Positions 26,558 to 37,881 of a DNA stretch of 64,000 nucleotides are shown in pieces. A program made the position numbers and the translations under genes. This DNA is from Verpa conica. Lineage: Eukaryota > Ascomycota > Pezizomycetes > Pezizales > Morchellaceae. The notes beneath the pieces are model-generated. The model made no database searches. It was not told the origin of the DNA and saw only the letters and a program-made list of their open reading frames with translations. The DNA lies in contig JAUFSD010000004.1 in NCBI GenBank assembly GCA_033030425.1, positions 1,550,001 through 1,614,000 of the forward strand, written 5' to 3'. Every line of letters starts with the position of its first letter. The stretch's first letter is position 1.

Positions 26558-27367
26558 ATGGCTGGTGTAGAAATCCTTTTTGGTGTCGCTGGCCTCTTAA
26601 CACCATTACTAGCGGCTCCTGCTGGATCCGCCGTTCGTAAACGTTTCTGCAAGCCGCGCTACGACTACTACTCTGACCGGGATGAAGTCTGTGACCACTT
26701 TATCGAGTCATGGACATCACTCAACAGCAACGTTCTCAGGCTCCTTTCTATCATCCGGAAACTAGCCCACGATGATCATAGTCGTCGCACTGTACTCAAA
26801 GAGCTTGAGAGAACAACAAAGGTGTTCCAAGACCTCAATTCCCACATACTCGCATGTAAGCCGATTGGGAATGCTCTCCGAGAGCAAGAGAAGACAGAAA
26901 TATTTCTGGAGGCTGTTGGGAGAAAGATAGAGATTACTAGAGTTATGGAAAGCGAAAAGATGGCCACGGTGCTAGCTACGAAACCATCATCTTTATCGCT
27001 CAATTCATCAAATAGAGAAAGCAACCTACCAAATGAGATAAATCGCAATCTTCAGAACATGAAATACAACAACTCGAGATATCACGATGAAGGCTTTTTT
27101 GATGGCTCTCAGTCTTTACAGTCCTTGAGAATTGTATCATCTAGGGCCAATTACGTACAAGATAACAAAAATCCTCGTAATACGACACCCACTTATGAAT
27201 ATGATGGCTTAAAACCCCACCGCCACCGCCATCGAAACCGCCATCATAACTCTTCTGCCACTCGACCCCCCCCTTTAGGAATCACTCTGCCTTCCCACGA
27301 AAATTACTCTCAGACTACTCTCTGTGGCTCGAGACATGAAAAAAGATATCACGATGACCAATGGTGA
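26558..27367 (+). CDS. Unrecognised 269-residue protein, hydrophobic N-terminus, helical core
   Basis: This is a single open exon with a good start context (AAAATGG). I do not recognise it. Residues 1-25 (AGVEILFGVAGLLTPLLAA and onward) are hydrophobic and glycine/alanine-rich. About 35-135 are charged and predicted helical (CDHFIESWTSLNSNVLRLLSI, RRTVLKELERTTKVFQDLN). About 140-269 are low complexity with a His/Arg cluster (HRHRHRNRHH). The hydrophobic head plus helical bundle is reminiscent of N-terminal effector domains of fungal NLR-like or HeLo-like proteins, but no signature residue confirms this. The gene stands alone, with more than 3 kb of gene-free DNA downstream. Confidence 0.6.
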   Translation: MAGVEILFGVAGLLTPLLAAPAGSAVRKRFCKPRYDYYSDRDEVCDHFIESWTSLNSNVLRLLSIIRKLAHDDHSRRTVLKELERTTKVFQDLNSHILACKPIGNALREQEKTEIFLEAVGRKIEITRVMESEKMATVLATKPSSLSLNSSNRESNLPNEINRNLQNMKYNNSRYHDEGFFDGSQSLQSLRIVSSRANYVQDNKNPRNTTPTYEYDGLKPHRHRHRNRHHNSSATRPPPLGITLPSHENYSQTTLCGSRHEKRYHDDQW

Positions 27368-30300
27368 TACAAGAGCTATACAGGTTCAAGGTTTATAGGG
27401 TAGTGGGGTATGCTATTAACCCGATAGTACTAGGTATTTTTTTGTTATTTGTATCTTTAGAGACTGATACTCTTTTCTTTCACTGGTCTACTTAAACCCT
27501 CTATTTATCTCTATGTAGACTTTTTACATATTTATTTGTTAGTGATTTTTTTTATTTTTTTGCCGTATGCTGCGTGGTATTATCTTATATCTGGAGTCTT
27601 ATTTTCTATTATAGATGTAACTAGGTGGATGGTTCTTAATAAGCATTGGATAAGTCTAATTTATTATCCTATATGCATGTAACGTTGTGAAATAAAAACG
27701 GGATTCTGTACGACTACTACAATCACCGGCCTGCAATAAAATACCTAGGTACATAAGTGTATCCATACCTATCTTTGTCCCCGACCTTGATTTAGATGGT
27801 AGTACCAACTGCTTACCAGACTATATATCTCCCAAAGACCTTCCGGGAGTAATCTAGTGCTTTCCCGGTCAGGGACTAATCGGTGTTTGAGCCCACGTTC
27901 TACATAACTTCCATTCTCTCCTGCATTTGAATGGAGGTTTCCTCTTTAGGATCAGATAAGCTATTGCTGCATATATGCCTGCTGTGTAAAACCGTGTTTC
28001 ATCCTCATTACACCTACCCCCACCAATTAGTAATAGACTACTAGATTCAGCGGCTCCATGCTTGCAGGTGACTATTCATATAAAATTGGAATGTTCTGGG
28101 TACTCATATCTACTGCCAATATCTGCCTGACATCATCATCGGCCGCGGACCCTATCCTGGGCAAAAGTTATTGTTCCTTATTTAGAGAACTTAAGTCATA
28201 CTACGGGGGCATCTTTTTGCCTTATTGATTGCTATCATTGAGAGTAACATCTTACATTCCTTAAAGAGTCAATAATGTAAAATATCGCTGAAGGTAATAT
28301 TCGCAGTCAAGTGGCGTCGGCTGCAAGAAGATGGCGAAGCGGCAGTTTTTAAGGTGGTAGCGGTGAAGATAATTAATATCTTTTTAGTCCGGGATTATTA
28401 GTAACGGGTAGGGAGGGGGGTTCCGACGACCGGGATGAATTTCCGGTGGTAACGGAGGAATTCCTCATTTGGAGGGGATATGCGATTGATTATCTTGCTG
28501 TGTCCTTTTGGGGGATTTATGTCAGAAGTTAAGTTTTGTGCCATGTTATGACATGAGATGCGTAGCTGTAGTGATTTTGCCTAGGAGTGTCGGGTACAGA
28601 CTTCCCGACCCCTGCTACAATTAGGACAGTGGGATGAGGCTGCTATTATCTATGATATGTTAAATTATAGTTTTTTCGGATGAGGAATGACCCTGGTCTC
28701 TTAGACTCCCTGGGTCACTCTACATGCACATTACTTGTGCTTTGGTAAACAGTAAATTTTGAATCAATTGAACAGGGTGGATAGGCTGCTTGATCGATTC
28801 TCTACTAGGTGATAGAGCTTGATCTATGTACTTACATATTTCTCCCTGTCGATGCTTTCCCTCTGGAAGGGTGTTATATATACCTACATGTATCCCGCAT
28901 TCTCACTAGTATTAGGGTATATTTTTTATGATAGTACTACATATAGCTACCAAGTATGTTGGTTTTAATCCGGAAGTGTTTCTTGAGTAGTAGAATTCAA
29001 ACCTCTTTATAAAACTGTAGAGGGTACGTATATATTAGGATGGTGTTTATCGGGCCGCGTGTAGTTGTTTGACCTTATAGGTGCGTACTTCGGCGCTAAT
29101 AAAACCTAGGGCTGGTCATGGAAAGATCACTCGGATAAAGGGTGTGTGGTTAAGTAACTCCTGACTTGAATAATGCCACCAATCAATCAGCCCCCATGAT
29201 TTTTAGCTACAGGTTCTATCGGTCGAATGTGTTTTAGTTTAGTAATTAATGGTAGAGTAGAGGACTCCGAGACTCGTATCGGAGGGGGAGTTATTATACT
29301 TTGGTTTGGTTAAAGTTAGTAGATTTATAGGTTGTCGTAAGGAAATTTACTTACCTCGTTAGGTTGTACGAGTCCATGTTGATTACCCCTGCTAAATCTA
29401 TCAACGTAAACCAAATAATCGAGGATAGAGTAACGCCAAGGAATAGGGCTTCTCACACTACATATAGTTCCTAGCTTTCTTCAAGGCCTATCACTCACTT
29501 AATATATAACTTTTCGTAGATCATCACCTTATATTAAGATCTAGTGCCTTGGTAGCCTAGAAAGTAAAATAGTAGTCGTAATCTCACGATTTTTTAAGGG
29601 TGGACTGGTACTCTACGCGTACTACTAAAATCCGATGCCCCGTTCTAGTTTCTCGTGGTACGTAGGCCTGGTTAATTCTACAAACAATACTAGTAGGGAG
29701 TGAATTTAAAACTTAAAGACTACATGTGCTCTCTGTGGTTGGGCTCCTACCTGAGCGCTTGGACATTGGCTTTTAGGTACCTTAATTAATCTTTTAGGTG
29801 ATTATTCGCCTAGAAAGTAAAGTCTGAAGATCGATTATACAACGAAACGAAGCTAATGTCCGGAGCTGCTCTAAAGACGATATTTTGGTATTTTTTCACT
29901 GGGGCACTAAGACATAACATCTGGTAGTTCTTTTTGGTAATTTCCTCTCAACCGGTTGTTTCATATCTATAGGTACATAAACGACCGATAGAATTTACTT
30001 TTGGGCGAGTATATACGACTAGTACTATCTAGAATAGTATTTTGCTGAGCCAAGAAATAACCAAAGTAGGAAACTATTCAATGTAGCGTTGACTAACCCG
30101 TACACAAAGGGGGAAGTTAATCAGACTTGGTAGAAGCGTAGAAAAGTGTTCTATAGGGAGGGAACTGATTTATTTGTTGTGCTGGTGGTGGAGAGGTTAG
30201 AAGTTGAGCTGAATCCACTCGGGGTAAGCATCTCAACTATAGCATAGCCCAGTACTTTGATCGGATCTGTTGCACAGATCGCGCTGTGTCGACCCAAAGT

Positions 30301-30889
30301 ATTTGTTGAGCAGCATTGATTGGGCCAAAAGCTTCCACTTGGCAATTTTCTCTGTTGCTTTTTCCTTCAGCCTCCTTAGGCACCTCGACGAGGTTGAAAA
30401 TTCAGGATTTTTGCCTGTATGTATATCAGAGGTTCCGCGCTGCCAGCATGTGAGTCGATTCTTTGGGAACACTCGTAAGTTTCTAGATAGGCTTAGGTTA
30501 TTCGAAACCTTTGCCTCTGGGACAGACTTGGGGTAAAATTTCCCGCACATAAGTACGTCCCCCCCTTGAGTTGAGGGTGTCCAACCCTTATTAGTTCTTA
30601 GATCTTGGAAGTTTAATAGAGATTTGCTAGTTTCTGTTTCTCATTTCTTTCTAGCTAGGTTTATAGAAATATTGTACTAGTTCTTCATAGCCGTGGATTT
30701 TATGATGGGCGCATGAGGGTTCAGCGGTTGAGCTACTACAAAGCACCGAAAGTCACACAAGGCTCACAGTACCTATATATGCAAGGCTGGCCTTCTGAGG
30801 TTCCCCGCTTATAAGTACCTTCTGCTCACTCATACTATCTTCAATATTTGTTTGTGTTTTTGGTTCAAGAACTACCCTTCTTAATAACA
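27368..30889. other. Gene-free stretch
   Basis: AT-rich sequence with no convincing exon. Short minus-strand frames at 30150-30550 show no family motif. A short hairpin-forming pair (CCATTC...GAATGG near 27911-27934) and a 16-bp near-repeat (GCCTAGAAAGTAAA at about 29554 and 29809) are the only structure noticed. The last few hundred bases must contain the promoter of the zinc-finger gene. Confidence 0.5.
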
Positions 30890-33800
30890 ATGGCTGAGAT
30901 TCAGAGAGCTACAAGTCCTATGTGAGTCAGACAGTGATAGAAGTATTTTCACATGGCAGTACTGAATCTGAATTAGGTCTTTACAAGGGGAAATTGATCC
31001 ATATAATCTTGCTACACGAGAATTACAGGCTACAGGCAGCGTAAATTCCCAGTCCCAGGATATAAGAAGGTATCTGTCAGATCCTACACCTCAAGATGGG
31101 AATTCTCCACCAGGCCTCAAATCCCCATATGATCCCATATCCCCGCCGAGCCTCGAGCCTCTATACAGTCAGGGGCTTCCGCCAGGCCCTGGTCCTTCAG
31201 GCAGCCTGGAGCCCCCGCTGAACCACCAGTTTTTATATGATACAACAAAATATCTTGAGCTATCTTTACCGAACCCCGAGGTGCCATACAATCCAGTAGA
31301 GTCACTACAAAACAACTCATCGGGGCCGTCATACACCAGTCCACTACAAGCTAGTCCATACACTGAAGGGAAAACTAGCCCAGAAATAAGAAGCCTACAA
31401 GTGCCCTTTGAGTGTGGGCCCAGTTGTAGAGGAGTGTTTGTGTAAGACTCCAGACTATATCTGTATTGCGAAAAATACTAACAGTGTCGCCTAGCGGTCC
31501 TCACTCCTGTTATTTCAAAGGGGATTGTTTGGTTATAAGTTGTCAATACTCGCCCACATGTGGCGCATTATTTAAGGCCAGGAATGCCTTTAACAGGCAT
31601 TATATGACTACACACGCTAGCTCAAATACTAGAGTGGGATTTGGCTGCCCTTTCCCAGGGTGTCTACGCGTTGGTGGAAATGGGTTCACACGGCGCAACG
31701 ATTTAAATCAACACAGGAGGGGTGTCCACGGTGAGAATATCCCTATTAGGTATCGGTTTGGGGGGGGGATGGTAAAACATCCGAACGTTGATAATGGAGT
31801 TCAAGTTGGAGAGCTGCGCGAGAAATCTCCAACTCGATCGCCGGAAGCCCAGGAAGAAATTCAATATTTGCACCCGCAAAAGGTCATAAAGAAGCCGTCA
31901 ATTATTAATTTACTCTCGCAAAAAAGTCCTACAATACAATATGGTGTTAGAGAGGATGCTCAACTAACTCCAGTGGACAAAGTGGGAACTTTAGGAGGAT
32001 TTGGGGACTCCTTCTCAGTGGGATCAACATTAGTAGGCACAAACACTAGAAGTGACGACAAAATTCCCCCTGAGTCTATCCTTTCTAGCATCTGGGATGA
32101 GTCTGATAGCGTTACTTCGCGATCGTCTTATTCAGGACTCGTGTTAGACGCCGTTGGATTGATTGCAAACGAGCTTTGTAACTGTCGTGAGCTTGCGTTT
32201 TCTATTAATACGGCGTACGAGAAGCCCTACGACGATGAAGAAACTAGTAGGAGACTGCGAATTTTGTTACGGTTTTACTCAGTAGATCTGTTGAAGACTG
32301 CTTCAAGCCCTATCGAAAAGGAAGCCTCAAAACTCATTCGAACAAAAGCGCGTAGTATTAGCCTGAGAATCAAGAATAATCTAAAAGATGGTACTGATAC
32401 TAGGGTTAAATCAATCCAAATGAAAACACGCTTAGAAGGGCTCGGTAAAGCTCGTTATGGAGTAAATAGGAAGGTGGAGCAGTATCTTTTAAATCGAGAT
32501 GGTGAAGATATCGAGAGGGAATTAGATATAGACTCTGGAGGAGCCTCAGAAGGTGACTCTGAGGAAGAGCCGGGGCTAGACTATACAACACTGATATCGG
32601 AAGCCATAAAGTTCCTAACCGGTGGACCGGAATTTAGGCAGCTTGTGGAATCGGCTAAGCTCCTACATATACCTACAAAGGAATGGAAGGCCGAGGTAGG
32701 TATTAAAACTATAGTAAGTGGACCATGTCTGACCTCAGTTAGAGAGATAAAATTAGAGATATTCTTGGGATATCAAAACCTCACAGGGCCGGGGAGCAAT
32801 TCAGGGTCAATGAGCAACTGAGGATCGACGAGCAACTGAGGATCGATGAGCAATTATGGATCGATGAGCAACTACAGCTGAAGATCGATGAGCAATTGAG
32901 GGCAGACCTCAATGTAGCGACGCAGCTGGACTCCAGGGTACAGTGCAATTCTCCACTACCTTTGACTGCTCTAGTTTCGGAGGAGATTAAAACATATTCT
33001 GAGGAGTCAGAGGGAGCTGGAATGTGGTCTCAAGAGGCTCTGGCCGAGGCCTGTAATGGTATTAAGTTTGAGCCATACTACTTGAGTTGGTTTGATCGGG
33101 TACGGGTCTGGGTGGAATGGGGACTGGGAACACCGATATATTGGTGGCCGTTGAACCCGCCAATCCATCCTGATGAATTTGGCCTAACCAAAATGTCCTG
33201 GAAATGCGTAAGGCCCCCCAATCTCTGTTTGAATGAATGAATGAATTAATCATAAGTACCCAATCTGTGTTTGAAGTTAGTAATGTTCTAAAAGTCCTTA
33301 GGGATGTGGATCTACCTTATCTAGCGTGATTAGTGCTCCCGTTGCCGAAAAATATCTACGATCCTGCGCCCAACCTCCCAGAAGTACTGGATCTAATACA
33401 TATCCCGGAAACAATACTTCGCAGGCTTCAGGCCAATTCCCAACTCGCCCATCAGCGGTACTAGCAAGATCTACTTCTTTGGTTCCACAAGGGGGTCCGA
33501 CAACAATTCCATATGTTAGTAACAATACCCGAGTAGGCAAATTTGGTGCTAGTATTGGTACCTTTATTCTTTGTTGTATCAGAAAGAAGCCGCACCGGAC
33601 AGTACTTTCACAAGTGGAGAAAACATGCGTCACAGATGATCGGAAGTTTTTCTGGAATCTAAGGACACAGTATTGTCAAATTCGGGGTTGGAGGCGCTGG
33701 GTCGGCCTATCAGCCGTTGAGCGGATCAGATTCGTGCGGGTATATTTTCCAGGCCTACACATTCTCTTACTAGAATTTTTTCGGCAGACTGACATTTTGA

Positions 33801-34246
33801 AGTTTACCCGATACTATCTGGATTATGTAGACTGCCATGAATCTGAGGAACTGCCTCCCCCCACGAACCCCGAGTATGAGTATACGCCAAAGCCCCCCAA
33901 TAACCCACCAATACTTCCGGTAGATGAGTTTTTACATTACTTCGAACAACCCGATTGTGCTGGGACTGTCACCGACTGCTTAGATCTAATTCCTAAAAGG
34001 GTGACTGGGGAGCTTATAGCTGGGCAGAGAGTGATAGGTTGGGGTTTACACGTTCGGGAAGGTCTCTCCTTTTGGAGATTTTTATTGTTATTGGTTACTG
34101 TTTGGCTTGGGACACTTTCGTTCGCTTCATGGTGGCTGGCCCGACATCATGGTGACCTACAAGGTGCATTTGTTCCAGCAAATTATGCCACTAGCTTTGC
34201 AGCAGTTTGCGTCGTACTTCCGGAGGTTTTACGGGTTTATAAATGA
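30890..34246 (+). CDS. Large C2H2 zinc-finger protein with C-terminal membrane segment
   Basis: Five exons (30890-30921, 30977-31441, 31495-32695, 32743-33207, 33302-34246) join in frame to 1,035 residues. Branch sites TACTAAC (before the 31494 acceptor) and CTGAC (before 32742) support two introns. About 12-165 are Pro/Ser-rich. Two C2H2 fingers follow: CQYSPTCGALF...HYMTTH and CPFPGCLRV...HRRGVH, at about 182-240. About 290-560 are helical and charged. EQLRID hexads (32794-32907) precede a Trp-rich stretch (WVEWGLGTPIYWWPL) and a WKCGCG motif formed across the last intron. Near the end, VRVYFPGLHILLLE and WGLHVREGLSFWRF lead into a hydrophobic segment (FLLLLVTVWLGTLSFASWWL) and a weaker one. 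This C-terminal module resembles that of large uncharacterised filamentous-fungal proteins; I know no assigned function. Zinc fingers on a membrane-anchored protein suggest regulated release or a non-DNA role, which is inference. Confidence 0.75.
32794..32907 (+). repeat. 18-bp tandem repeat encoding EQLRID hexads
   Basis: About six units of GAGCAACTGAGGATCGAY run through exon 4 of the zinc-finger gene, one with a 6-bp insertion. Every step is a multiple of three, so the frame is kept. The peptide would extend a charged helix. Confidence 0.8.
33217..33275 (-). repeat. Dispersed short repeat, copy B, with 17-bp flanking direct repeats, inside an intron
   Basis: A 25-bp core (33234-33258), read on the minus strand as ACTTATGATTAATTCATTCA plus a few bases, lies between CCCAATCTCTGTTTGAA (33217-33233) and CCCAATCTGTGTTTGAA (33259-33275). 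The flanks differ at one position. The whole unit is inside the last intron (33208-33301) of the zinc-finger gene, so splicing would remove it. Confidence 0.75.
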
Positions 34247-36207
34247 GCTATCTACTGGTGTCCTGTAGTATTTTCGGAATTTTTGTTATAGGATGACTAG
34301 AAATAGGAGTTGAAGTAGTGATATGTAGTACGAGTTTGTTGGGGCTAGGGATAGTGTGTTAGGGTGACTTGTTTGAGCGTCTAGCGTTTATGTTTATGTT
34401 CCACTTTTCTATAGTTGGGCGTCCCCGGTTTCTTAAATATATTTTTCGTGATACTAAGAAAAGAATTATTAATAGTAATCTTCAAAGTTATCCCAGAGTA
34501 TTTATGATTAATTAATTCATATATTCAAAGCTATCCCAGATATAGTTATAGAAGCTCTTATTACTTGAATAGAAAACCAATATCGGCCCTCTACGCCGAA
34601 GCTAGTTTTCCTCGGTCAGATTGAATATCACATAAACGTGGTAACTGACATTCTAAGCAATCAATATGTAAGGGGCTTGGGTTTGGTAGGGAATCTTCTA
34701 GAACTGGGCTTCTTTCATTCCTCACTCTTGGCGCCAAGACACGTAAACACCGAGTGCTAAACAATGCACCAAAATCCAACGACCAGTACGCACATCATAA
34801 ATACTCCTACCTCCAGCCACTAAAACGTTTACATCATTCCACTAACATATATTTATCCACCCCGTATACTACTACAATATCTAGATGGCACCTACATACT
34901 AAACGATTGAACTGCTGGCAAGTAATTCGGGTGTGCTTTGTGGGCTTTTTAGCGGCCATAAGTTCACGAACATGAGCCAACAACATGTAGACCCAGGTCT
35001 ACCAGCAGTTGGTACTATCCATTAGTCTTGCCACTTCTTAGAGGATTAGTATACTAACAATAGAGAGTAGACATTACATTCACCTTCGACCACCGGCGAT
35101 GGCAATACACACATAACTAGTATAAGTTAACTTAGAACATCAATATAAGGACGACGACACACAAGCGTGTAAACTTAAAGTTTCATCTCATACTACAAAC
35201 TACATTGTTTAAAAGGTCACATAAGGGCAGAATTTCCACGTCATACATTGCAGAATCTCATTGTTAGTCCCACCCACCATCTCACCTACTTTCATTCACT
35301 AACCAAACACAGTAAACAGCACTCCAAGGAGAAAGAAAAAAAGCATTTAATCCAGCTCTATCGTCCCTGGCATAAACTATGTTTTGATGCCTACGACAAA
35401 CCAAACGATTGAGCTGGAGTACAAGAGCCTAAAATTACCCGGTGAAACACCAGCAACGACCGGTTCATAAGACTATAACAGCTACAAACATTCAACATAG
35501 GATATTCCACCAAGACGGTATTACAAAGCAAGCGCCTGAGCTCCTCACAAGTACAGAAAGATATTTTCGCATCCCTAGTCTCCTCTAGCCATAGCGAGAA
35601 AAGAACATTCATCCGCCAAGCCCAGTGATAGAAATACCCTTCGGTGGGGTATCTCTATGAAAGTGGGCTTTGACACCCATTAAGACTACAAAAACTGCTA
35701 AAGTCATAGAGACTACCGAGGCTATAGAGGCCACCAAGGCCACAAAAGCTAGTGTTTGTAAGTTGGAGAAACAAGAAAGTTTAGCCAAGCCATATTCTGT
35801 GCAGGGGGTCTTAAATTGTATTATCAAAGGGCTCGATGGAGGAGTCTCATACAGGGGCCTTAAGTAATTCCTATTTCTACAAAGGATAAAACTGTCTTTC
35901 GAGTGGCTTAAAGTTCTGCAACCCTAACCCTACGTGAAATTTTCTAAATTTTGTTAGTTCTTGTAGTACAGTACGTACTCTAGGGAAAGTCCTTTTTCTT
36001 GATAGAAATAATATGAATAAAAAGACCGTGACCCCGCGATCCATGCAATATATACCCAAGTACAGCTATTCACACGCCACCAAATACGAAACAAAACAAA
36101 AAGATCCAACCCGACAAACCCCCAGCTCCATGAAAGAAAAAGAAAAAGAAACAAAAAAAAAACTCCAAATAAGTAACCCACAACACGCAACCCCCTCTCT
36201 TCCCCAT
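34247..36207. other. Intergenic stretch between two convergent genes
   Basis: Both neighbours point into this interval, so it holds two 3' flanks. No gene is supported. A short frame at 35670-35867 encodes Thr/Lys/Ala-rich sequence from an imperfect simple repeat and is probably not coding. Copy C of the dispersed repeat is at 34481-34540. Confidence 0.5.
34481..34540 (+). repeat. Dispersed short repeat, copy C, with 17-bp flanking direct repeats
   Basis: The 26-bp core (34498-34523), containing TATTTATGATTAATTAATTC, is flanked by TTCAAAGTTATCCCAGA (34481-34497) and TTCAAAGCTATCCCAGA (34524-34540), which differ by one transition. The layout matches copy B 1.2 kb upstream, although the flank sequences are different. 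Confidence 0.75.
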
Positions 36208-37881
36208 TTACAAATCCGGTATACCGTCAAAGTCTTCTTCATCGCCATCTGAATCATCATCCGAATCACCCCAATCTGCGAACCTCCCTTGGATCCTCTG
36301 CCTACGGTGTACTCTATTGACCCTTGCCGCAACCTGCTGCTGCACCTGTGGAGCCGGCACAACACCTATTACAAACGGACCCCTCTCCCTTTCCGCCTGA
36401 AGTAGCTCTTGTGCCGGCTCCTCTACAACCTCTACCTCCAGCTCCTCACCGTTTCTGTTAACTCGCCCCTCTTCTACTGCGCGTGCGTGTTCGCCATCAC
36501 CTTCCTCACCCTCCCATAGTCTCTGGTAGCACTCTGTTCCGGCGGTGTTGAAATGTCGATACGGTTCCTTAGGGGGAAGATAGGCAGAACAGAGGAAGCA
36601 GAAGTGGGTGTGACATTTACAGATCATGTGGTTGCACCCGTGACTCTTAAGTACTGGGGTGTTGCATTCGGGACATTGGGTGGTGTTATTACGCAAATAC
36701 TCTTCATTCGCAATTTCTTCTGCAGTGAGAGGGGCGTTTACAGACTTACAGATGGCCCGATCACCGTGCCAGCTGCGGTGACAGATCCGACAGAAGGCGA
36801 AGGCACAGCTAGAGCAAATTTGAAGCTTTTGGATAGGAGGTTCAGGTTCAGGTTCGGATTCGGAGATTGGGAGGGGGGCACTGAGGACTGGCGTGTACGC
36901 GGGGAGATAGTACGAGGTGTGGTTGTCACTCATGGCTTTGTCAAGTGCTGCGATACTTTCTCGGCTTGGCGCCTGGCACCAGCTGCGGGGGCAGTAGACA
37001 GTGCCTGGGTCGGCGTCAAGTGCAGATTTCTGTTTGAAGTCTATATAGCGTCTGACTAGCTCCTCTGAGATACCGATTTCCCGTAGCTCGTCGGGGGGGA
37101 GGGTTGGTGGTAGCATGGCCTTCCGTCCCTTCTTCGGTGCAGCGTCTGGGGTGTCTGGGGGTGTTGGTGGGTCTGACGCGGCGACGAGGGCTTGTGCGGC
37201 TTTTTTCACGCATGTGGTGTCCGAGCAGGTGACGGAGGAGACATGCCCTTCTTTAATCATGCTTGAAAAATAGTCTTGTAGACATTGGCGGCAGAACACG
37301 TGGACGCAGGATAGTAAGCGGTGACACTGAGACCCCTTCTTCGGCTCAAGACAGATACCGCAATCGTAGGTTCCTTGCTCGAAGACAGATTTTGTAGTCG
37401 ATGAATTGTAGTCTATAATCTGGGATTTGAGGGATTTAGGGAGAACGAAATTGGCGGTGCTAGTGGGAGAGACTAGATCGAAAGCCTTCTCAGCGGACTG
37501 TTGGATGTGGTCGATTGTGCTGAATACAGTCTGGCTTCGGCCGTAATATTCCCATAACGCGTCAATTTCGGACTTTAACCTAGTGATGGTTTTCTCTGGG
37601 AGCCAGGGTGGTTTGGTGCTTAGTTCGATCTTAGGGGGTGAAGACTCGGGGTATGTTTTGGGTAGGTGGAAGGTTAGTGTTAACGGTGGGAAATGAGATA
37701 TCGGAAATGTCGCTGTAGAGCCGAAATTCACGGGAACCGGGAAGATTGGGGATACGGGGAGCGATATAGTGGCAGAGAAGGGGGAGATGAGGGATAATTC
37801 CGGGTAGATTGTGGCAGTTGTACCGAGTTCTTGAGAACGCTCGTCTTCGGAGGTGAGGAGGTCTTCGGATGTGAGAGGCAT
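36208..37881 (-). CDS. ITT1: RWD-domain RBR (RING-IBR-RING) E3 ubiquitin ligase, Itt1/RNF14 type
   Basis: RBR ligases take ubiquitin from an E2 onto a RING2 cysteine and pass it to substrate. The gene is one 557-residue exon. An N-terminal RWD-like domain (about 17-115: ELGTTATIYPELSL, LTLTFHLPKTYPESSPP) precedes RING1 (C174-C177 ... H194, C197, C200 ... C219/C224), an IBR (about 297-380, CPRSWCQAP ... CSSC ... CRICHRSWHG) and RING2 (C403PEC to about 451). GCNHMIC supplies the likely catalytic Cys416. The RWD-RBR order matches Itt1 of yeast and RNF14 of animals, which act in translation termination and ribosome-linked quality control. The C-terminus is acidic and Glu/Asp-rich. A Pro/Lys-rich insertion (about 236-262) splits RING1 from the IBR. 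The gene is divergent from PABA synthase. Confidence 0.9.
   Translation of the reverse strand: MPLTSEDLLTSEDERSQELGTTATIYPELSLISPFSATISLPVSPIFPVPVNFGSTATFPISHFPPLTLTFHLPKTYPESSPPKIELSTKPPWLPEKTITRLKSEIDALWEYYGRSQTVFSTIDHIQQSAEKAFDLVSPTSTANFVLPKSLKSQIIDYNSSTTKSVFEQGTYDCGICLEPKKGSQCHRLLSCVHVFCRQCLQDYFSSMIKEGHVSSVTCSDTTCVKKAAQALVAASDPPTPPDTPDAAPKKGRKAMLPPTLPPDELREIGISEELVRRYIDFKQKSALDADPGTVYCPRSWCQAPSRESIAALDKAMSDNHTSYYLPAYTPVLSAPLPISESEPEPEPPIQKLQICSSCAFAFCRICHRSWHGDRAICKSVNAPLTAEEIANEEYLRNNTTQCPECNTPVLKSHGCNHMICKCHTHFCFLCSAYLPPKEPYRHFNTAGTECYQRLWEGEEGDGEHARAVEEGRVNRNGEELEVEVVEEPAQELLQAERERGPFVIGVVPAPQVQQQVAARVNRVHRRQRIQGRFADWGDSDDDSDGDEEDFDGIPDL

Noticed and set aside
32794..33240. A frameshift or pseudogene break in the zinc-finger gene near 32821
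   Set aside because: At first the EQLRID repeat seemed out of frame with the upstream exon. A 47-bp intron with donor, branch site and acceptor restores one frame, so no break is needed.
36553..37059. A 168-codon plus-strand frame inside the RBR ligase gene
   Set aside because: It is the complement of a conserved domain region and has no features of its own.
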